64,000 nt of DNA from contig NZ_QGDD01000004.1 in the NCBI RefSeq assembly GCF_003160695.1, forward strand, positions 186,001 through 250,000, in the 5' to 3' direction. Of this stretch, positions 16,263 through 28,400 are shown one piece after another. How positions within the stretch are numbered: the first letter of the stretch is position 1; each line of letters begins with the position of its first letter. The translations under genes and the position numbers were made by a program. The stretch is from Nocardioides silvaticus. Its GTDB lineage: Bacteria > Actinomycetota > Actinomycetes > Propionibacteriales > Nocardioidaceae. A model generated the notes under the pieces. It ran no database searches. It saw only the letters and a program-made list of their open reading frames with translations, and was not told where the DNA came from.

Positions 16263-18587
16263 CTACTTCTTGAAGATCCGGACCACCTTCTTGATCTGGG
16301 TCTGCTTGAGCTGCTTGCTGCCCAGGTACTTGACGGTCAGCGTCTTCTTGCCGGCCGACGAGAACTTCGGCAACGTGATCGTTACCTTGCCGTCCTTGAG
16401 CTTCGCGGTGATCGCCTTGAAGCCCTTGCCGGTGATCTTGACCTTGCCGGCCACCATGATCCCGTCGGCGCTGGTGACCTTGACCGGCACCTTCACCTTG
16501 GTCCTGCCCTTGACCGGGTGGGCGGGCCGCGAGCCGGCCGTGACCGTCGCGGTGCCCTTGTTGACCCAGACGGCGACGCGCGCCACGGTGCCGGTGTCCT
16601 TGCCGACCAGCCGCAGCGTCGTCAGGCCCGCCGGGGTGTTGGCCGGCAGGTCGACGTCGACGGTGGCCTTCCCGGTGTTGTCGTAGACCTCGTCGGTGAC
16701 GGTGTTGTCGAGGGCCGCGGAGCCGAGCAGCTTGTTGCCCAGCCGGACCTCGACCTCGGTGTCCTTGACGTCCTGGGGGTGCGACATCGAGAACGACTCG
16801 ATGTCGAGGGTCAGCGACCCACCCGGGAGCACCGGCGAGACCGGTGCCACCTCGACCGCGCGCTGGCTGTAGTCGACCGGCAGCGGGGCCTCGGCCGTCT
16901 TCTCGGCCATGTAGTCGACCATCGCCTGCAGGTCGGTCACGCCCCACTGGGCCTGGCCCTTTGCCTGGGCGAAGGTGCGGAAGTTGTCGCCGCCCGAGGC
17001 CAGGAACGCGTTCGCGGTGACCGAGTACGACTCCTTCGGGTCGATCGCGACACCGTTCAGCCACATGCCGGTCACCTCACCCTCGAAGGTGTCGACCGTG
17101 CCGGTGGCCGGCGGCGCCGCAGGCACCTGGACCGGGGTCTCCACGTAGGTGTAGGTGAAGCCCTTCGACACGCCGAGCCGCAGGAAGGGACGCGAGGGCA
17201 GGTTGCCGTTCGAGTCGCGCTGCCACTGCTCCTCCAGGACCTCCTCGATCTGGGCTCCGGTCATGTCCATGTTGGTCAGGCCGTTCGCGAACGGCTGCAC
17301 GGTGGCGGCGTTGCGATAGGTCAGCTCGCGGACGTCGCCGTTGAGGGCGCCGACCATGTCTGCCCGGAGGCCGCCGGGGTTCATGAACGCGATCTCTGCG
17401 CCACCCTGCTCCTCCGGCGTCTCGGCGCGCTGCACCTCGGCGACCAGGTTGCCCAGCGTCGACTCGCCACCACGGTTGTCGGTGGTGCCGTTGGACAGCT
17501 TCGCCCGGTAGAACGGGGCACCGATCTCACCCAGCACCTGGGCGCCGATCGGCGCCGCGAACTCGATCGCGTCGTGAACGATCGAGACCACCGCCGGGTC
17601 CTCCGGGAACGCTCCCTCGGTCAGCGCCACGATCTCCTGGGTCTTGGCGGCGACCGTGTCGGTCTCGCGGTCGTAGGTGAACACGAGCTTGTTGAGGTTC
17701 TGGCCGTACTGACCGGACGAGACGACCGGGCGGTCCGTGACCGCACGACCCTCGGTGACCCACTCGTCCACGGGGAACGAGCAGTTGTAGGCCAGGTGGG
17801 TGTGGCCGGAGATGATCGCGTCCACGTCGGCCGAGGTGTTCTGGGTGATGTTGCCCCAGACCGTGTTCGGGTCGGTGAAGCTCGGCGAGGAGCAGGACGT
17901 CGACGACGAGCCCTCGTGCACCAGGAGGAACACCATGTCGGCGCCACCGGCCTTCAGGTCGGCCGCCGCCGCGTTGGTCGCGGCGACGATGTCGGTCACC
18001 GTGACGCCGGCGATGCCGGCCGGCGACACCAGCGCCGGGAGCTCCTGGGTCACGGCGCCGACGAAGCCGAGCTCGACGCCGTCGACGGTCTTGGTCCAGG
18101 TCTCGGCGAGGTCGTCACGACCCGCCGGCTCCTCGACGTTCGCGCCGATGTACTCCCAGGCGGCCCGGTCCTGGACCCGGCCCACCAGGTCCTCGTAGCC
18201 CTGGTCGAACTCGTGGTTGCCCACGGCGGACACCTCGAGACCGGCCTCGTTCAGCGCATCGATCGTCGGCTCGTCGTCCTGGACGAACGACTCGAACGTC
18301 GAGGCTCCGATGAGGTCACCCGCGGCGGCGAACACCGTGTTCGGGTTGTCAGCCCGCATCGACTTCACCGCGCTCGAGAGCACGGCTGCCGGGCAGGTGT
18401 AGTCGTCGCAGTCCTGGTCCACCGGCGCCTCGTCACGAACGAGCCGCCCATGGAAGTCGTTGGTCCCCAGGATCTGGATGTCGGTCGGGTCGGCCGCGTG
18501 GGACGCGGCCGGGGTCGCGAGCTGCAGACCGGTGACCGCCAGTCCGAGCCCCAGTCCTCCGACGAGGACCTGCTTCGGTGAACGCAT
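16263..18587 (-). CDS. Secreted 5'-nucleotidase/2',3'-cyclic phosphodiesterase, UshA-like
   Basis: A 774-residue exported enzyme. A Sec signal peptide (about 1-32, ending ATPAASHAA) leads into a calcineurin-like metallophosphatase domain with ILGTNDFHG (41-47), AAGDL, GNHEFD and GHTH, the two-metal ligands; then the 5'-nucleotidase C-terminal substrate domain with STLGNLVAEVQR, MNPGGLRADM and NSFLASGGDNF-type motifs. The last about 85 residues form a Lys-rich Ig-like domain ending KKVVRIFKK. The enzyme would release phosphate and nucleosides from extracellular nucleotides. It starts five bases after the stop of the ExeM-like gene, so the pair is an operon. It resembles the second nucleotidase module of the giant protein at 22431-30656 most closely. 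No sorting signal is seen. Confidence 0.9.
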   Translation of the reverse strand: MRSPKQVLVGGLGLGLAVTGLQLATPAASHAADPTDIQILGTNDFHGRLVRDEAPVDQDCDDYTCPAAVLSSAVKSMRADNPNTVFAAAGDLIGASTFESFVQDDEPTIDALNEAGLEVSAVGNHEFDQGYEDLVGRVQDRAAWEYIGANVEEPAGRDDLAETWTKTVDGVELGFVGAVTQELPALVSPAGIAGVTVTDIVAATNAAAADLKAGGADMVFLLVHEGSSSTSCSSPSFTDPNTVWGNITQNTSADVDAIISGHTHLAYNCSFPVDEWVTEGRAVTDRPVVSSGQYGQNLNKLVFTYDRETDTVAAKTQEIVALTEGAFPEDPAVVSIVHDAIEFAAPIGAQVLGEIGAPFYRAKLSNGTTDNRGGESTLGNLVAEVQRAETPEEQGGAEIAFMNPGGLRADMVGALNGDVRELTYRNAATVQPFANGLTNMDMTGAQIEEVLEEQWQRDSNGNLPSRPFLRLGVSKGFTYTYVETPVQVPAAPPATGTVDTFEGEVTGMWLNGVAIDPKESYSVTANAFLASGGDNFRTFAQAKGQAQWGVTDLQAMVDYMAEKTAEAPLPVDYSQRAVEVAPVSPVLPGGSLTLDIESFSMSHPQDVKDTEVEVRLGNKLLGSAALDNTVTDEVYDNTGKATVDVDLPANTPAGLTTLRLVGKDTGTVARVAVWVNKGTATVTAGSRPAHPVKGRTKVKVPVKVTSADGIMVAGKVKITGKGFKAITAKLKDGKVTITLPKFSSAGKKTLTVKYLGSKQLKQTQIKKVVRIFKK

Positions 18588-18592
18588 GTCGC

Positions 18593-21500
18593 CTACTTCC
18601 TCACTCTCACGGTTGCTGTACCGGTGCCGCTCTTCACGTTGTCGTCTCCCTCGTAGGTGATGGTGACCGAGTACGGCGTCGCTGCCACCGGGAGGACGTT
18701 CTTCGGGATCGTCACGTTGGCGATCCCGTTGGTGTTGAGGTTCGCGGTCCCGAGGACCGTGTCCCCACGCTCGACGGTCACCGTGCCGGTCGCCTTGACG
18801 TTCGGCGCCGCGACCCGGACCCGCATGACGGCGGTCCTGCCGAGTTTCTGGGTCACATTGGTGCCGCGAACCGTCGGCGTGGCCTTCTGCACGGTCAGCG
18901 TCGACGTGCCGGTGGCCGGCGGGACGTTGGCGTCACCCGAGTAGGCGATGGTCACAGTGTGCACGCCGGCTGGCAGCTTCTTCGGCGGGATCGGCACCCG
19001 TGCCTGACCGCGACCCAGCGCCTTGCTGCCGAGCGTCACCCCACCCGAGGTCAGCACGACCCGGCCCTTCGGGACTACCCCGTCCGGTGCGGTCACCTTG
19101 ACCACCATGATCGCGGGCTTGCCGTAGACCACGGTGACCGGCGCTGCTGTCACGGTCGCCGACGCGGGCGCCTCGGTCACCGTGATCGTGGCCGTGCCCG
19201 TGGCCGGGTTGACCGCCTCGTCGCCGGAGTAGCTGATCGTCACCGTGGAGGTGCCGACCGGGAGCGAGCCGGGCGTGATCGCCACGTCGGCCTCCCCGCC
19301 CACCAGGGTCGCGGACCCGATCGGGTTGCCGCCGGACGTCACCGTCACCTCGCCGGTCGGCACCGGGCCACCATCGGTGGAGACGGTCACGTGCATCGAG
19401 GCAGCGCTGCCGTGGACCACGGTGACGTCCGAGCCGGTGACGGTCGCGTCCACAGTGGTGTCGGGGATGCCGATCCCGACGATCTCCGGGTTGTGGTCCG
19501 AGGCGCTGAACGGCGCCTCGGAGTACAGCTGGGCCGCGTTGTAGTTGTAGCGGCTGTACTGGTTGAAGACCGTCTCGTTGGAGTTGATCTCCCAGATGTC
19601 GACCCCGGCGACCTGCTCGGTGGCGGCGGCGTTGCCGAGCACGTGGTCGAGCGAGCCGACCTGGCCGTCGAAGTTGTAGGACCACTCGCCCTCGGGCGCG
19701 AGGTTCTCGTAGCCCGCGCCGTAGAGGACCTGCATCGGGTCCTCCTGCGAGTAGGCGTTGAAGTCACCGGTCAGGAACACCGCCTCCACGCCGCGAGCCG
19801 CGGCGAGGTCGTCGGCGTACTCCGCGAGCGCCTCTGCCTGGGCGATCCGGTCCGGGTTGGCGTTGCCCTGGCCGGTGCCGTCGTTGATCCCCGAGCCCTT
19901 CGACTTGAAGTGGTTGGCGATGACGAGGAACTCCTCGTCCGCGGTGCCACCGAGCGGCTTGAAGACCGCAGCGAACGGCTCGCGAGCGTTGTCGAAGGCA
20001 GGCTCGTCGAAGAGCATGTCGGCGGCGCCGACCGTCTCGACCGTGGCGGGCTTGTAGATCATGCCCTGCCGGATGACGTCCTGCTCGGCGATGTTGCCCG
20101 GCAGCGACGCCGACGCGGGCGACTCGACGTAGTCCCAGGTGCCGGCACCGGCGTCCTCGTTCAGCGCGTCCACCAGCGTCGAGAGCGCCTCGTCCCGGTC
20201 GTGACCGTCGACGACCAGGCTGTTCTCGATCTCCTCGAGCGCGATCACGTCGGCGTCGAGGGCGTTGATCGCGTTGACGATCTTGGCCTCCTGACGCGCG
20301 AAGCTCGCCTCGGTCCAGGCGCCCCGCGCGTCGCAACCCGTGCGCACCGCGATCGGGTTCTCGTCGCGGTCGCGGTAGGGCTGGCAACCGGCGAGGTCCT
20401 CGCCGAGGGTGGTGAAGTAGTTGAGCACGTTGAACGTCGCGAGCTTGATGTCACCGGCGACCTCCTCGGGGGCCGACGGCCGGTCCTGCTCGAAGGTCAC
20501 CAGCCCGGTGGGCTCCTCGACGACCTGCTCGACCGGCTGCACCTTCCAGCCGAAGCGGAAGTCGAGGATGACCGGCTGGTCGAACGTCACGTCCGCGCCG
20601 ACGCGGACCTGGTGGTCCGGCGTGTAGTACGGGAACGGCGTGTCCTGGCCGCTCGCGTCGTTGGACGTGTTCCAGTACGTCGTGCTCGACCCGTCGTCGA
20701 GGACGACCCGGTGCGCGTTGTTGTAGGCCGTGCGAGCCGCGATCGCCGATGTTGCCTGGGCGTCGATGATCTCGGTCGGGGCGATCAGCGGGATCGTCGA
20801 GTTGGCGGCGAGGCCGATCTCGCCGACGAAGTTGTTGTTGATCGACTGCGGCGGGTTGTAGGCCGAGCCGTCGTACACGTCGGTGACGGTGAAGGCGCCG
20901 GTGGGCTGGAACGCCTCACCCTCGGACTTCTCCCGCGCCGCCTCCAGCGCCGCGCCGCTCAGGCAGCCGGTGCCGGGAAGCGCACAGTCGGTGCCGGGGA
21001 TCACGGTCTTGGGCACCACGTCGCCGAGGTCGGCGACCTCCGTGACGGCGGTCGCCTCGATCTCGGTCAGGGTGCCGAACTCCTTGGCCACGCCGGTCAC
21101 CTCGACCGAGTCGCCCGGGTCGAGCGTGCTCTCGTCGAAGCTCGGCCCGTAGACGAAGATCCCGTCCGAGGCGTTGGGCGTCGTGTCGGGACCCGGGGTC
21201 TGCAGGTAGAACCCGTTGAAGCCACCCGTCGGATAGGTCGCGGTGACCACACCGCGCGTGGTGACGGTCTGGTTGGCCATCGGGGTGGCGGCGCCGGTGC
21301 CCTGGATGTCCGCGATCGTCGTCGGCGCGGCGGGGTCCTTGACCGCGAGCGTGAACGAGACGTCGTCGGTCGCACCCTCGTCGTCGGTGACGACGGCGGT
21401 GATCGGGAACGCGCCCACCTCGGTGGGCGTGCCGGTGATCTCGCCGTCGGCCGACAGCTCCGTGCCCGCCGGCAGGTCGCTCTCGGTGGTCCACGTGTAC

Positions 21501-22186
21501 GGCGGGGTCCCGCCCGCCGCCTGCAGGACGACCGGCGTCATCGCCTCGTCCACCGTCACCTCGACGTCGGGCTCGACGGTGGCAGCGAGCTCGCCGCCGG
21601 TGCCGCCGCCGTCGTAGCCGTTCGGGACGCCCTTGGTGTTCTCCACGGGCCCCGTCCAGGTGCCGTCCACCTGCCGCTGGAGCGTCTGGCCTGCCGGCGC
21701 GCTCGTCTGTGAGACGCCGATGTCGGTCGACGTCACACCGTTGGCCGGACCGCCGGAGCCGGTGGCCCCGCCCTCCCAGGTGAGGAACTCGACCAGCGTG
21801 CCGTTGTGGACCAGCGCGACGCCGTCGTTGCCGCCGTTCTGGAGCCCGTCGGTCGGGTAGTTGACGACCCCGGTGCCCCAGCCGTCGGCCTGGTCGGCCA
21901 CGGTTCCGGTCAGCGCGTTGGAGGCAGCGGGCGAGGTGTAGACGGTGGCTGCCGACGGGGTCGTGCCGTTGTAGCGGACGATCGAGTACGCCGAGAGGTC
22001 GGTGCCGGCCGGCGCCGTGATCTCGACGAACTCACCAGTGTCGGTGCTGGCGTTGTCGTAGTGGATCTCGGAGATGAAAACCCCGCCGACAGCCTGGGCA
22101 GGTGCGGCGGGGAGAGCGAGGGTGAGACCGGTGAGGGCCACGGTGGACCCGAGGACTCCGGCCAGGGCGTTCTTCAACAGGGGCAT
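18593..22186 (-). CDS. Secreted ExeM/NucH-like extracellular endonuclease with lamin-tail and Ig-like domains
   Basis: A 1197-residue exported nuclease. Domains in order: signal peptide (1-33, PAAPAQA), lamin-tail domain (about 34-190: GGVFISEIHYDN...GEFVEI), a putative-Ig module (about 205-290), an OB-fold-like region (about 290-560, IADIQGTGAATP), an endonuclease/exonuclease/phosphatase domain (about 580-905) and three Ig-like repeats (910-1197). Catalytic landmarks are ATFNVLNYF (Asn), ALEEIENS (Glu), ANHFKSKG, GDFNAY, GSLDHVLGN and SDHNPEI (Asp-His). Such proteins degrade extracellular DNA, often in biofilms. Start ATG 22186 has GGAAAG upstream in a leader shared with the giant paralogue; the frame open further upstream is the leader. 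It is the first gene of an operon with the 5'-nucleotidase. Confidence 0.9.
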   Translation of the reverse strand: MPLLKNALAGVLGSTVALTGLTLALPAAPAQAVGGVFISEIHYDNASTDTGEFVEITAPAGTDLSAYSIVRYNGTTPSAATVYTSPAASNALTGTVADQADGWGTGVVNYPTDGLQNGGNDGVALVHNGTLVEFLTWEGGATGSGGPANGVTSTDIGVSQTSAPAGQTLQRQVDGTWTGPVENTKGVPNGYDGGGTGGELAATVEPDVEVTVDEAMTPVVLQAAGGTPPYTWTTESDLPAGTELSADGEITGTPTEVGAFPITAVVTDDEGATDDVSFTLAVKDPAAPTTIADIQGTGAATPMANQTVTTRGVVTATYPTGGFNGFYLQTPGPDTTPNASDGIFVYGPSFDESTLDPGDSVEVTGVAKEFGTLTEIEATAVTEVADLGDVVPKTVIPGTDCALPGTGCLSGAALEAAREKSEGEAFQPTGAFTVTDVYDGSAYNPPQSINNNFVGEIGLAANSTIPLIAPTEIIDAQATSAIAARTAYNNAHRVVLDDGSSTTYWNTSNDASGQDTPFPYYTPDHQVRVGADVTFDQPVILDFRFGWKVQPVEQVVEEPTGLVTFEQDRPSAPEEVAGDIKLATFNVLNYFTTLGEDLAGCQPYRDRDENPIAVRTGCDARGAWTEASFARQEAKIVNAINALDADVIALEEIENSLVVDGHDRDEALSTLVDALNEDAGAGTWDYVESPASASLPGNIAEQDVIRQGMIYKPATVETVGAADMLFDEPAFDNAREPFAAVFKPLGGTADEEFLVIANHFKSKGSGINDGTGQGNANPDRIAQAEALAEYADDLAAARGVEAVFLTGDFNAYSQEDPMQVLYGAGYENLAPEGEWSYNFDGQVGSLDHVLGNAAATEQVAGVDIWEINSNETVFNQYSRYNYNAAQLYSEAPFSASDHNPEIVGIGIPDTTVDATVTGSDVTVVHGSAASMHVTVSTDGGPVPTGEVTVTSGGNPIGSATLVGGEADVAITPGSLPVGTSTVTISYSGDEAVNPATGTATITVTEAPASATVTAAPVTVVYGKPAIMVVKVTAPDGVVPKGRVVLTSGGVTLGSKALGRGQARVPIPPKKLPAGVHTVTIAYSGDANVPPATGTSTLTVQKATPTVRGTNVTQKLGRTAVMRVRVAAPNVKATGTVTVERGDTVLGTANLNTNGIANVTIPKNVLPVAATPYSVTITYEGDDNVKSGTGTATVRVRK

Positions 22187-22332
22187 GAGGCACTTTCCAC
22201 GAGAAACGGCGCAACAGGGAGACTGCCCCGCAGGCCAGGAGGACCACGAGCAGAACTGGGGGAAGAGCCTCGACCCTAGGTGCGATCCGAGGGCCTTGCC
22301 AGGACTTTGACGCAACTATTTCGTGACGAAAC
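22187..22332 (-). promoter_or_regulatory. Conserved 5' leader with palindromic operator-like site, copy 1
   Basis: On the coding strand the element GTTTCGTCACGAAATAGTTG (followed by CGTC, 22332-22309) contains a perfect 6+1+6 palindrome TTTCGT-C-ACGAAA at 22319-22331. Further blocks match the second leader (30657-30824): CTTCCCC, CTGTTGCG 25 bases before the ATG and CGTGGAAAGTGC with the ribosome site. The palindrome lies about 135 bases upstream of the start. A regulator cannot be named. Confidence 0.7.
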
Positions 22333-22374
22333 GAGGTTTTCACCCCTCGTTCGTCCGGCCGGTCGGACGACGAA

Positions 22375-22405
22375 GGGACCGGCCCGCAGGTCGCGGACCG
22401 GTCCC
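22375..22405 (-). terminator. Rho-independent-like hairpin after the giant phosphoesterase gene
   Basis: GGGACCGGCCCGC (22375-22387) pairs with GCGGACCGGTCCC (22393-22405) over 13 positions with one G-U pair and a five-base loop. It lies 25 bases after the stop at 22431. No T-run follows on the minus strand, which is common in high-GC genomes. A smaller hairpin at about 22353-22369 (CGTCCG/CGGACG) follows it. Confidence 0.65.
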
Positions 22406-22430
22406 GTTTCGCCACCGGGGCTGGAGGGCG

Positions 22431-25400
22431 CTAGTTGCGCACCTTCAGCGTCGCTGTCCCGGTGCCGGTCGTCACGTTCTCGTCACCCGAATAGGTGATC
22501 GTGACCGTGTACGGCGTCGGCGACGCCGGCAGGGTGCCTGCCGCCAGCGTCACGTTGGACACGCCTTGGGCGTTCAGCGTCCCCGTGCCGAGGACCGTCG
22601 CGCCGCGGGTGATCGTGACGGTGCCGGTCGGGATCACGTTCTGCGCCGCCACCCGGACCCGCATCGTGCCGGTCTTGCCGGAGACCTGCGTGACGTTGGT
22701 GCCCGTCACCGTGGGCGTGGACTTCTCGACCGTGACCGTCGAGGAGCCCGTGCCGGGGTCCACGTTGGCGTCTCCGGAGTAGGCGATCGTCACCTGGTTG
22801 ACCCCCACCGGCAGCTTCTTCGCCGGGATCGGCACCGTCGCCTGCCCGTTGAACACGCTGCGAGTGCCGATCGTGACCGCGCCGGACGTCAGCGTGACCG
22901 TGCCGGTGGGGACGACCCCGCCCGGAGCGGTGACCTGGACGACCATGGTGGTGGCCTTGCCGTAGACCACCGTGACGGGCGCCGCGGTGACGGTCGGGGT
23001 GATCCCGGTGACCGTGAGGGTCGCCGATCCCGTGCTCGGGCCGTACGTCGCGTTGCCGTTGTAGGTGATCACGATCGGGTAGACGCCGACCTTGAGGATC
23101 TTCGCCGGGATCGGCACGTCCGCCTCACCGCCTGCGAGGTTGGCGATGCCGATCGTCTTGGTCCCCGACTTCAGCGAAACCGAGCCGGTGGGCACCGGAC
23201 CGGACCCGGTGACCTCGACGTGCATCGAGCCGGCCTGGCCGTAGACCTGGACGGCGTCCGTGCCCGTCACCGTCGCGGACGGTCGCACCACCTTGACCGT
23301 CGTGGAGCCCGTGCCGCCCTGGACGTTCGCGTCACCTTCGTAGGTGATCGTCACCGTGTGGGTGCCGATCGGCAGCGCGTTCGCCGGGATGGTCACGGCC
23401 GCCTGGCCGTTGGTCAGCTGGCCGGTCCCGAGGAGGTTCGTCCCCTTCTTCACCGTGACAGCACCGGTCGCGACGACGCCGGTCGCACCGACGCTGACGA
23501 CCACGACGCCCGAGCTGCCGTACTCGACCGTTGCCGGGGTCCCGATCACCGTCGAGGGCGCCTTGGTCACCGTGACCGTGGCGGTCCCGGAGCCGGGCTT
23601 GACCTCGTCGTCGCCGGCGTAGCTGACTGTCACCGTGTGGGTGCCCACCGGGAGGGCGTCGCCCGCGATGGCCACGTCCGCCTCCCCGTCGGTCAGCGTG
23701 CCGGTCCCGATCGTCTCGCCGCCCGAGGTCAGCGCCACCTCGCCCGTCGGCGTCGGGCCGCCGGAGGTCGACACCGTGACGTGCATCGTCGTACCGGTGC
23801 CGTAGACCATCGACAGGTCGGTGCCGGTGACCGTCGGAGCCACCCGGTCCTTGACCGTGATCGGGACGATGATCTCCGTGCCGGTGTCCGGACCGACGAG
23901 CGTCAGCTCCGCCGGGCCGCCCGGCGTCTCCGCCGGGAGCGGCACGTCGACGTGCGCCTTGCCGTACATGTCGAAAACCGCAGTGCCGACGGTGTTGTCC
24001 AGCGCCGCCGTTCCGAGGACCTGGTCGCCCAGCTTGACCTGGATCTCCGTGTCCTTGACGTCGCCCGGGGCCGTCATCGACCACGACGCCACGTCGAGCT
24101 CGACGTCCTTGCCGGCCGTGTAGGTCGCGGCGACGTTGTGGACCTCGACCGCGCGTTGGCTGAAGTCGACCGGCAGCGGAGCCGAGGCGGTGTTCTCCGC
24201 CATGTAGTCGACCATCGCCTGCAGGTCGGTGACGCCCCACTGCGCCTTGCCGGTGCCGTTGGCGAACTCGCGGAAGTTGTCACCGCCGGTCGCCAGGAAA
24301 GAGTTCACCGTCACCGAGTACGACGTCCCCGGCTGGATGCGCTCGCCGTCGAGCCACATGCCGGTCACCTCGCCCTGGAAGGTCGCGGTCCCGTTGACGG
24401 TGACCGGCGTCTCCACGTAGGTGTAGGTGAAGCCCTTCGACACGCCGAGCCGCAGGAACGGACGCGTCGGCACGGTGCCCGACGGGCCGTCGGCTGTGCG
24501 CTGCCACTGCTGCTCGAGCACCTTCTCGATCTGGGCACCGGTCATGTCCATGTTGGTCAGCCCGTTGGCGAAGGGCTGCACCGCGGCCGCCTGCCGGTAG
24601 GTGAGCTGCCGGTCGCTGCCGACGACGGTGCCGACCATGTCGGCCCGCAGGCCGCCCGGGTTCATGAACGCGATCTGGGCCCCACCCTGGTCCGCCGGCG
24701 TCTCGGCGCGCTGCACCTCGGCCACCAGGTTGCCGAGGGTCGACTCGCCACCACGGTTCTCGACCAGCACCGGCGGGGTCGCGGAGCTGTTCACCCGCGC
24801 CCGGTTGAACGACGCCTCGATCTCGCCCAGCACCTGCGCCCCGATCGGAGCGGCGAAGTCGATCGCGTCCTGCACGATCTGCACGGTCGCCGGGTCCTCG
24901 GTGTAGAGCGCCTCGGTCAGCGGCAGCACCTTCTGCGTCTTCGCGGTCACCTCGCCGGTCGCGGTGTCAACCGTGAACAGGAGCTGGTTGAGGTTCGTGC
25001 CGTACTGGCCCGAGGACACGACCGGCCGCTTGGTGACGGCCCGGCCCTCGCTCACCCAGTCCTGCACGGTGAACTCGCAGTCGTAGAGCAGGTGCGTGTG
25101 ACCCGAGATGATCGCGTCCACGTCGGAGGAGGTGTTCTGGGTGATGTTGCCCCACACCGTCGACGGGTCGGTGAAGCTCGGGCTCGTGCAGCTGGTCGAG
25201 GGCGCGCCCTCGTGGACCAGCAGCACGACGATGTCCGCACCGGCGCCCTTGAGGTCGGCCGCCGCCGCGTTGGTCGCGTCGACGATGTCGGTCACCGTGA
25301 CGCCCTCGATGCCGCCCGGCGACACCAGCGCCGGGAGCTCCTCGGTCACCGCGCCGACGAAGCCGATCTCGACCCCGTCGACGGTCGCCGTCCAGGTCTC

Positions 25401-28400
25401 GGCCAGGTCGTCGCGACCCGCCGGCTCCTCGACGTTGGCGCCGATGTACTCCCACTCGGCCAGGCCCTGGATCCGGCCCACGAGGTCCTCGTAGCCCTGG
25501 TCGAACTCGTGGTTGCCGACCGAGGAGACGTCGAGGGTGGCCTCGTTGAGCGCCTCGATCGTCGGCTCGTCGTCCTGGACGAACGACTCGAACGTCGTGG
25601 CGCCGACCAGGTCGCCGGCCGCGGCGAACACGGTGTTCGGGTTGTCGTTGCGCAGCTTCTTCACCGCGCCCGCCAGCAGGGCGGCCGGGCAGATCCGGTT
25701 CGAGCAGTTCTGGCCGGGCTGCGACTCGTCCTGGATCAGGCGGCCGTGGAAGTCGTTCGTGCCGAGGATCTGGACCTCGGTCGTCTCCCGCTCGACGGCC
25801 AGCTCGACGTGGACCTCGGTCCCGGTCTGCTGCCCGACCAGCGTCAGCTCCACGTCACCCGAGGGCAGGTCCGCCGGCAGCGCGACGCTCACCGAGGCGG
25901 TGCCGTAGCTGTCGTAGGGCTTGTTGCCGATCGTGTTGTTCAGCGTGGCCGTGCCGAGCACGTCGTCGCCGAGCTTCACCTGGACAGCCGTGTCCTTGGT
26001 GTCGCCGGCGTTGGACATGGTCCACGACGCGACGTCGAAGGAGACCGTGTCACCGGGGACGTAGGTCTCCGGCGCCGACGGCGGGAACTCCACCTCGACG
26101 GCCCGCTGGCTGTAGTCGACCTCGAGCGGGTTCGCGGCGTCGTAGTGGTCCATGTAGTCGACCATCGCCTGCAGGTCCACCACACCGGTGTCGACCTTGT
26201 TGGTGCCGTTGGCGAGCTCCCAGAAGTTGTCGCCGCCGGTGCCGAGGAACGAGTTCACGGTGACGGAGTAGGTCGCCGCCGGGTCGATCGGCTCGCCGTC
26301 GAGCCACATCCCGGTGACCTCGCCCTCGAAGGTGTTGACGTTCTCGGAGCCCGGGATGCTGACGACCTTCGGCTTCTCCACGTAGGTGTAGGTGAAGCCG
26401 TCGGACACACCGAGCCGCAGGAACGGGCGCGACGGCACGTTGCCGTTGGCCGTGCGCTGCCACTGCTGCTCGAGCACCGTCTCGATCTGGGCGCCGGTGA
26501 GGTCCATGTTCACCAGCGTGTTGGCGAACGGCTGGACGTTGGCGGCCTCGCGGTAGGTCAGGTCGCGGAGCGAGCCGTTGACGACGCCGACCATGTCGGC
26601 GCGCAGACCGCCGGGGTTCATGAACGCGATGTCGGCCTCGACGCCCTGGTCCGGCAGCTGGGTGGCCCAGCGCTGCACCTCGGCGACCTGGTTGCCCAGG
26701 GTCGACTCGCCGCCACGGTTCTCCAGCAGGCCGGACGAGGTCTGGTAGACCGCACGGTTGAACGGGCCGTCCATCGAGCCGAGGACGTTGTTGCCGATCT
26801 CGTCGGCGTAGTCCTTCGCGGCGTCCACGATGGCCTGGACCTCGGGGTCGGGCGCGTAGCCGACGCCCGCCGTCGCGATGATGTCCTGCTCGATCTCGAC
26901 CAGGTCGCCGGTGTCTGCGTTGATGTTGAACACCAGCTGGTTGAGGTTGGTGCCGTACTGACCGGCGGAGACCACCGGACGGCGGGTCACCGCGCGCGAC
27001 TCGTCGACCCAGTCCTGCACCGTGTAGCGGCAGTTGTAGGCCAGGTGCGTGTGACCGGAGATGATCGCGTCCACGTCGGCCGAGGTGTTCTGGACGATGT
27101 TGCCGAACACCGATGCGGGGTCGGTGAAGCTCGTCGACTGGCAGTCGGTCGTCGGCGAGCCCTCGTGCACCAGCAGGACGACGATCTCGGCCCCGTCGGC
27201 CTTGAGCGCGTCGGCCTCCTCGTTGACCGACTCGACGACGTCGAGCACCTCGACGCCCGCCAGTCCGGCCGGGTTCACCAGGGCCTTGAGGTCCTCGGTG
27301 ACCGCGCCGACGAAGCCGACCTTCACGCCGTCGATCGTCGTGGTGTAGCTCTCGGCCAGGTCGTCGCGGCCGGTGGGCTCGTCGATGTTGGCCGCGATGT
27401 AGTCCCACTCGGCCAGGTCCTGGACCCGGCCCACGAAGTCCTCGTAGCCCTGGTCGAACTCGTGGTTGCCCGCCGCGGAGACCTCGAGGTCCATCGCGTT
27501 GAGCGCCTCGATCGTCGGCTCGTCGTCCTGGACGAAGGACTCGAACGTCGACGCACCGATCAGGTCACCGGCCGCGGAGAAGATCGTGTTCGGGTACTCC
27601 GCACGCAGCTCGTCGACCGCGGTCGCGAAGGGCGCGGCACCGGCGGCGTTGCCGCCGTCGGGCAGCAGCCGGCCGTGGAAGTCGTTGGTGCCGAGCACCT
27701 GGATCTTCTTGGTCGTGGTCGGCGTGAAGTCCGGCAGGTCCAGCCCGACGATCTCGGGGTTGTGGTCGGAGGTCGCGAACGGGTCGTCCGGGTTGAAGAG
27801 GATCGTGGCGTTGTAGTTGTAGCGGCTGTACTGGTAGGCCACCGACTCGTTGGCGTTGATCTCCCAGATGTCGGCGTCGGTCACCAGCTCCATCGCAGCG
27901 TCGTTGCCGAGCACGTGGTCGAGCGAGCCGGACAGCCCGTTGAAGCTGTAGCTCTCCTCGTCCGGGTTGTCCGTCGACTCGATCAGCTCGTAGCCGCCCT
28001 CCTCGAGGATCCCGATCGGGCGCTCCTTGGTGTAGGCGTTGAAGTCGCCGGCGAGGAAGACCGCCTCGATGTCCCGGGCCGCGGCGAAGTCGTCGGCGAA
28101 CTGCACCAGCCGGGTGGCCTGGCGCTGGCGGTCGCCGTTGAAGGCGCCGACGAACTCGCTGTTGGCGTTGTCGCCGGGCGCGCACTTCCAGGGCTTGGTC
28201 GTCTGCTCCGCCGTGGTGCAGCTGTCGCCCTTGGACTTGAAGTGGTTGACGATGACGGCGAACGCGTCGCTGTTGGGCGCCCCGACCGCCTTGAACGCCT
28301 GGGCCAGCGGCTCGCGGGCGTTGGCGAACTGGGTGGTGCCGAACAGGATGTCGGACTGACCCACCGGCTGCACGAGCGCCGGCTGGTAGATGAACGCCGG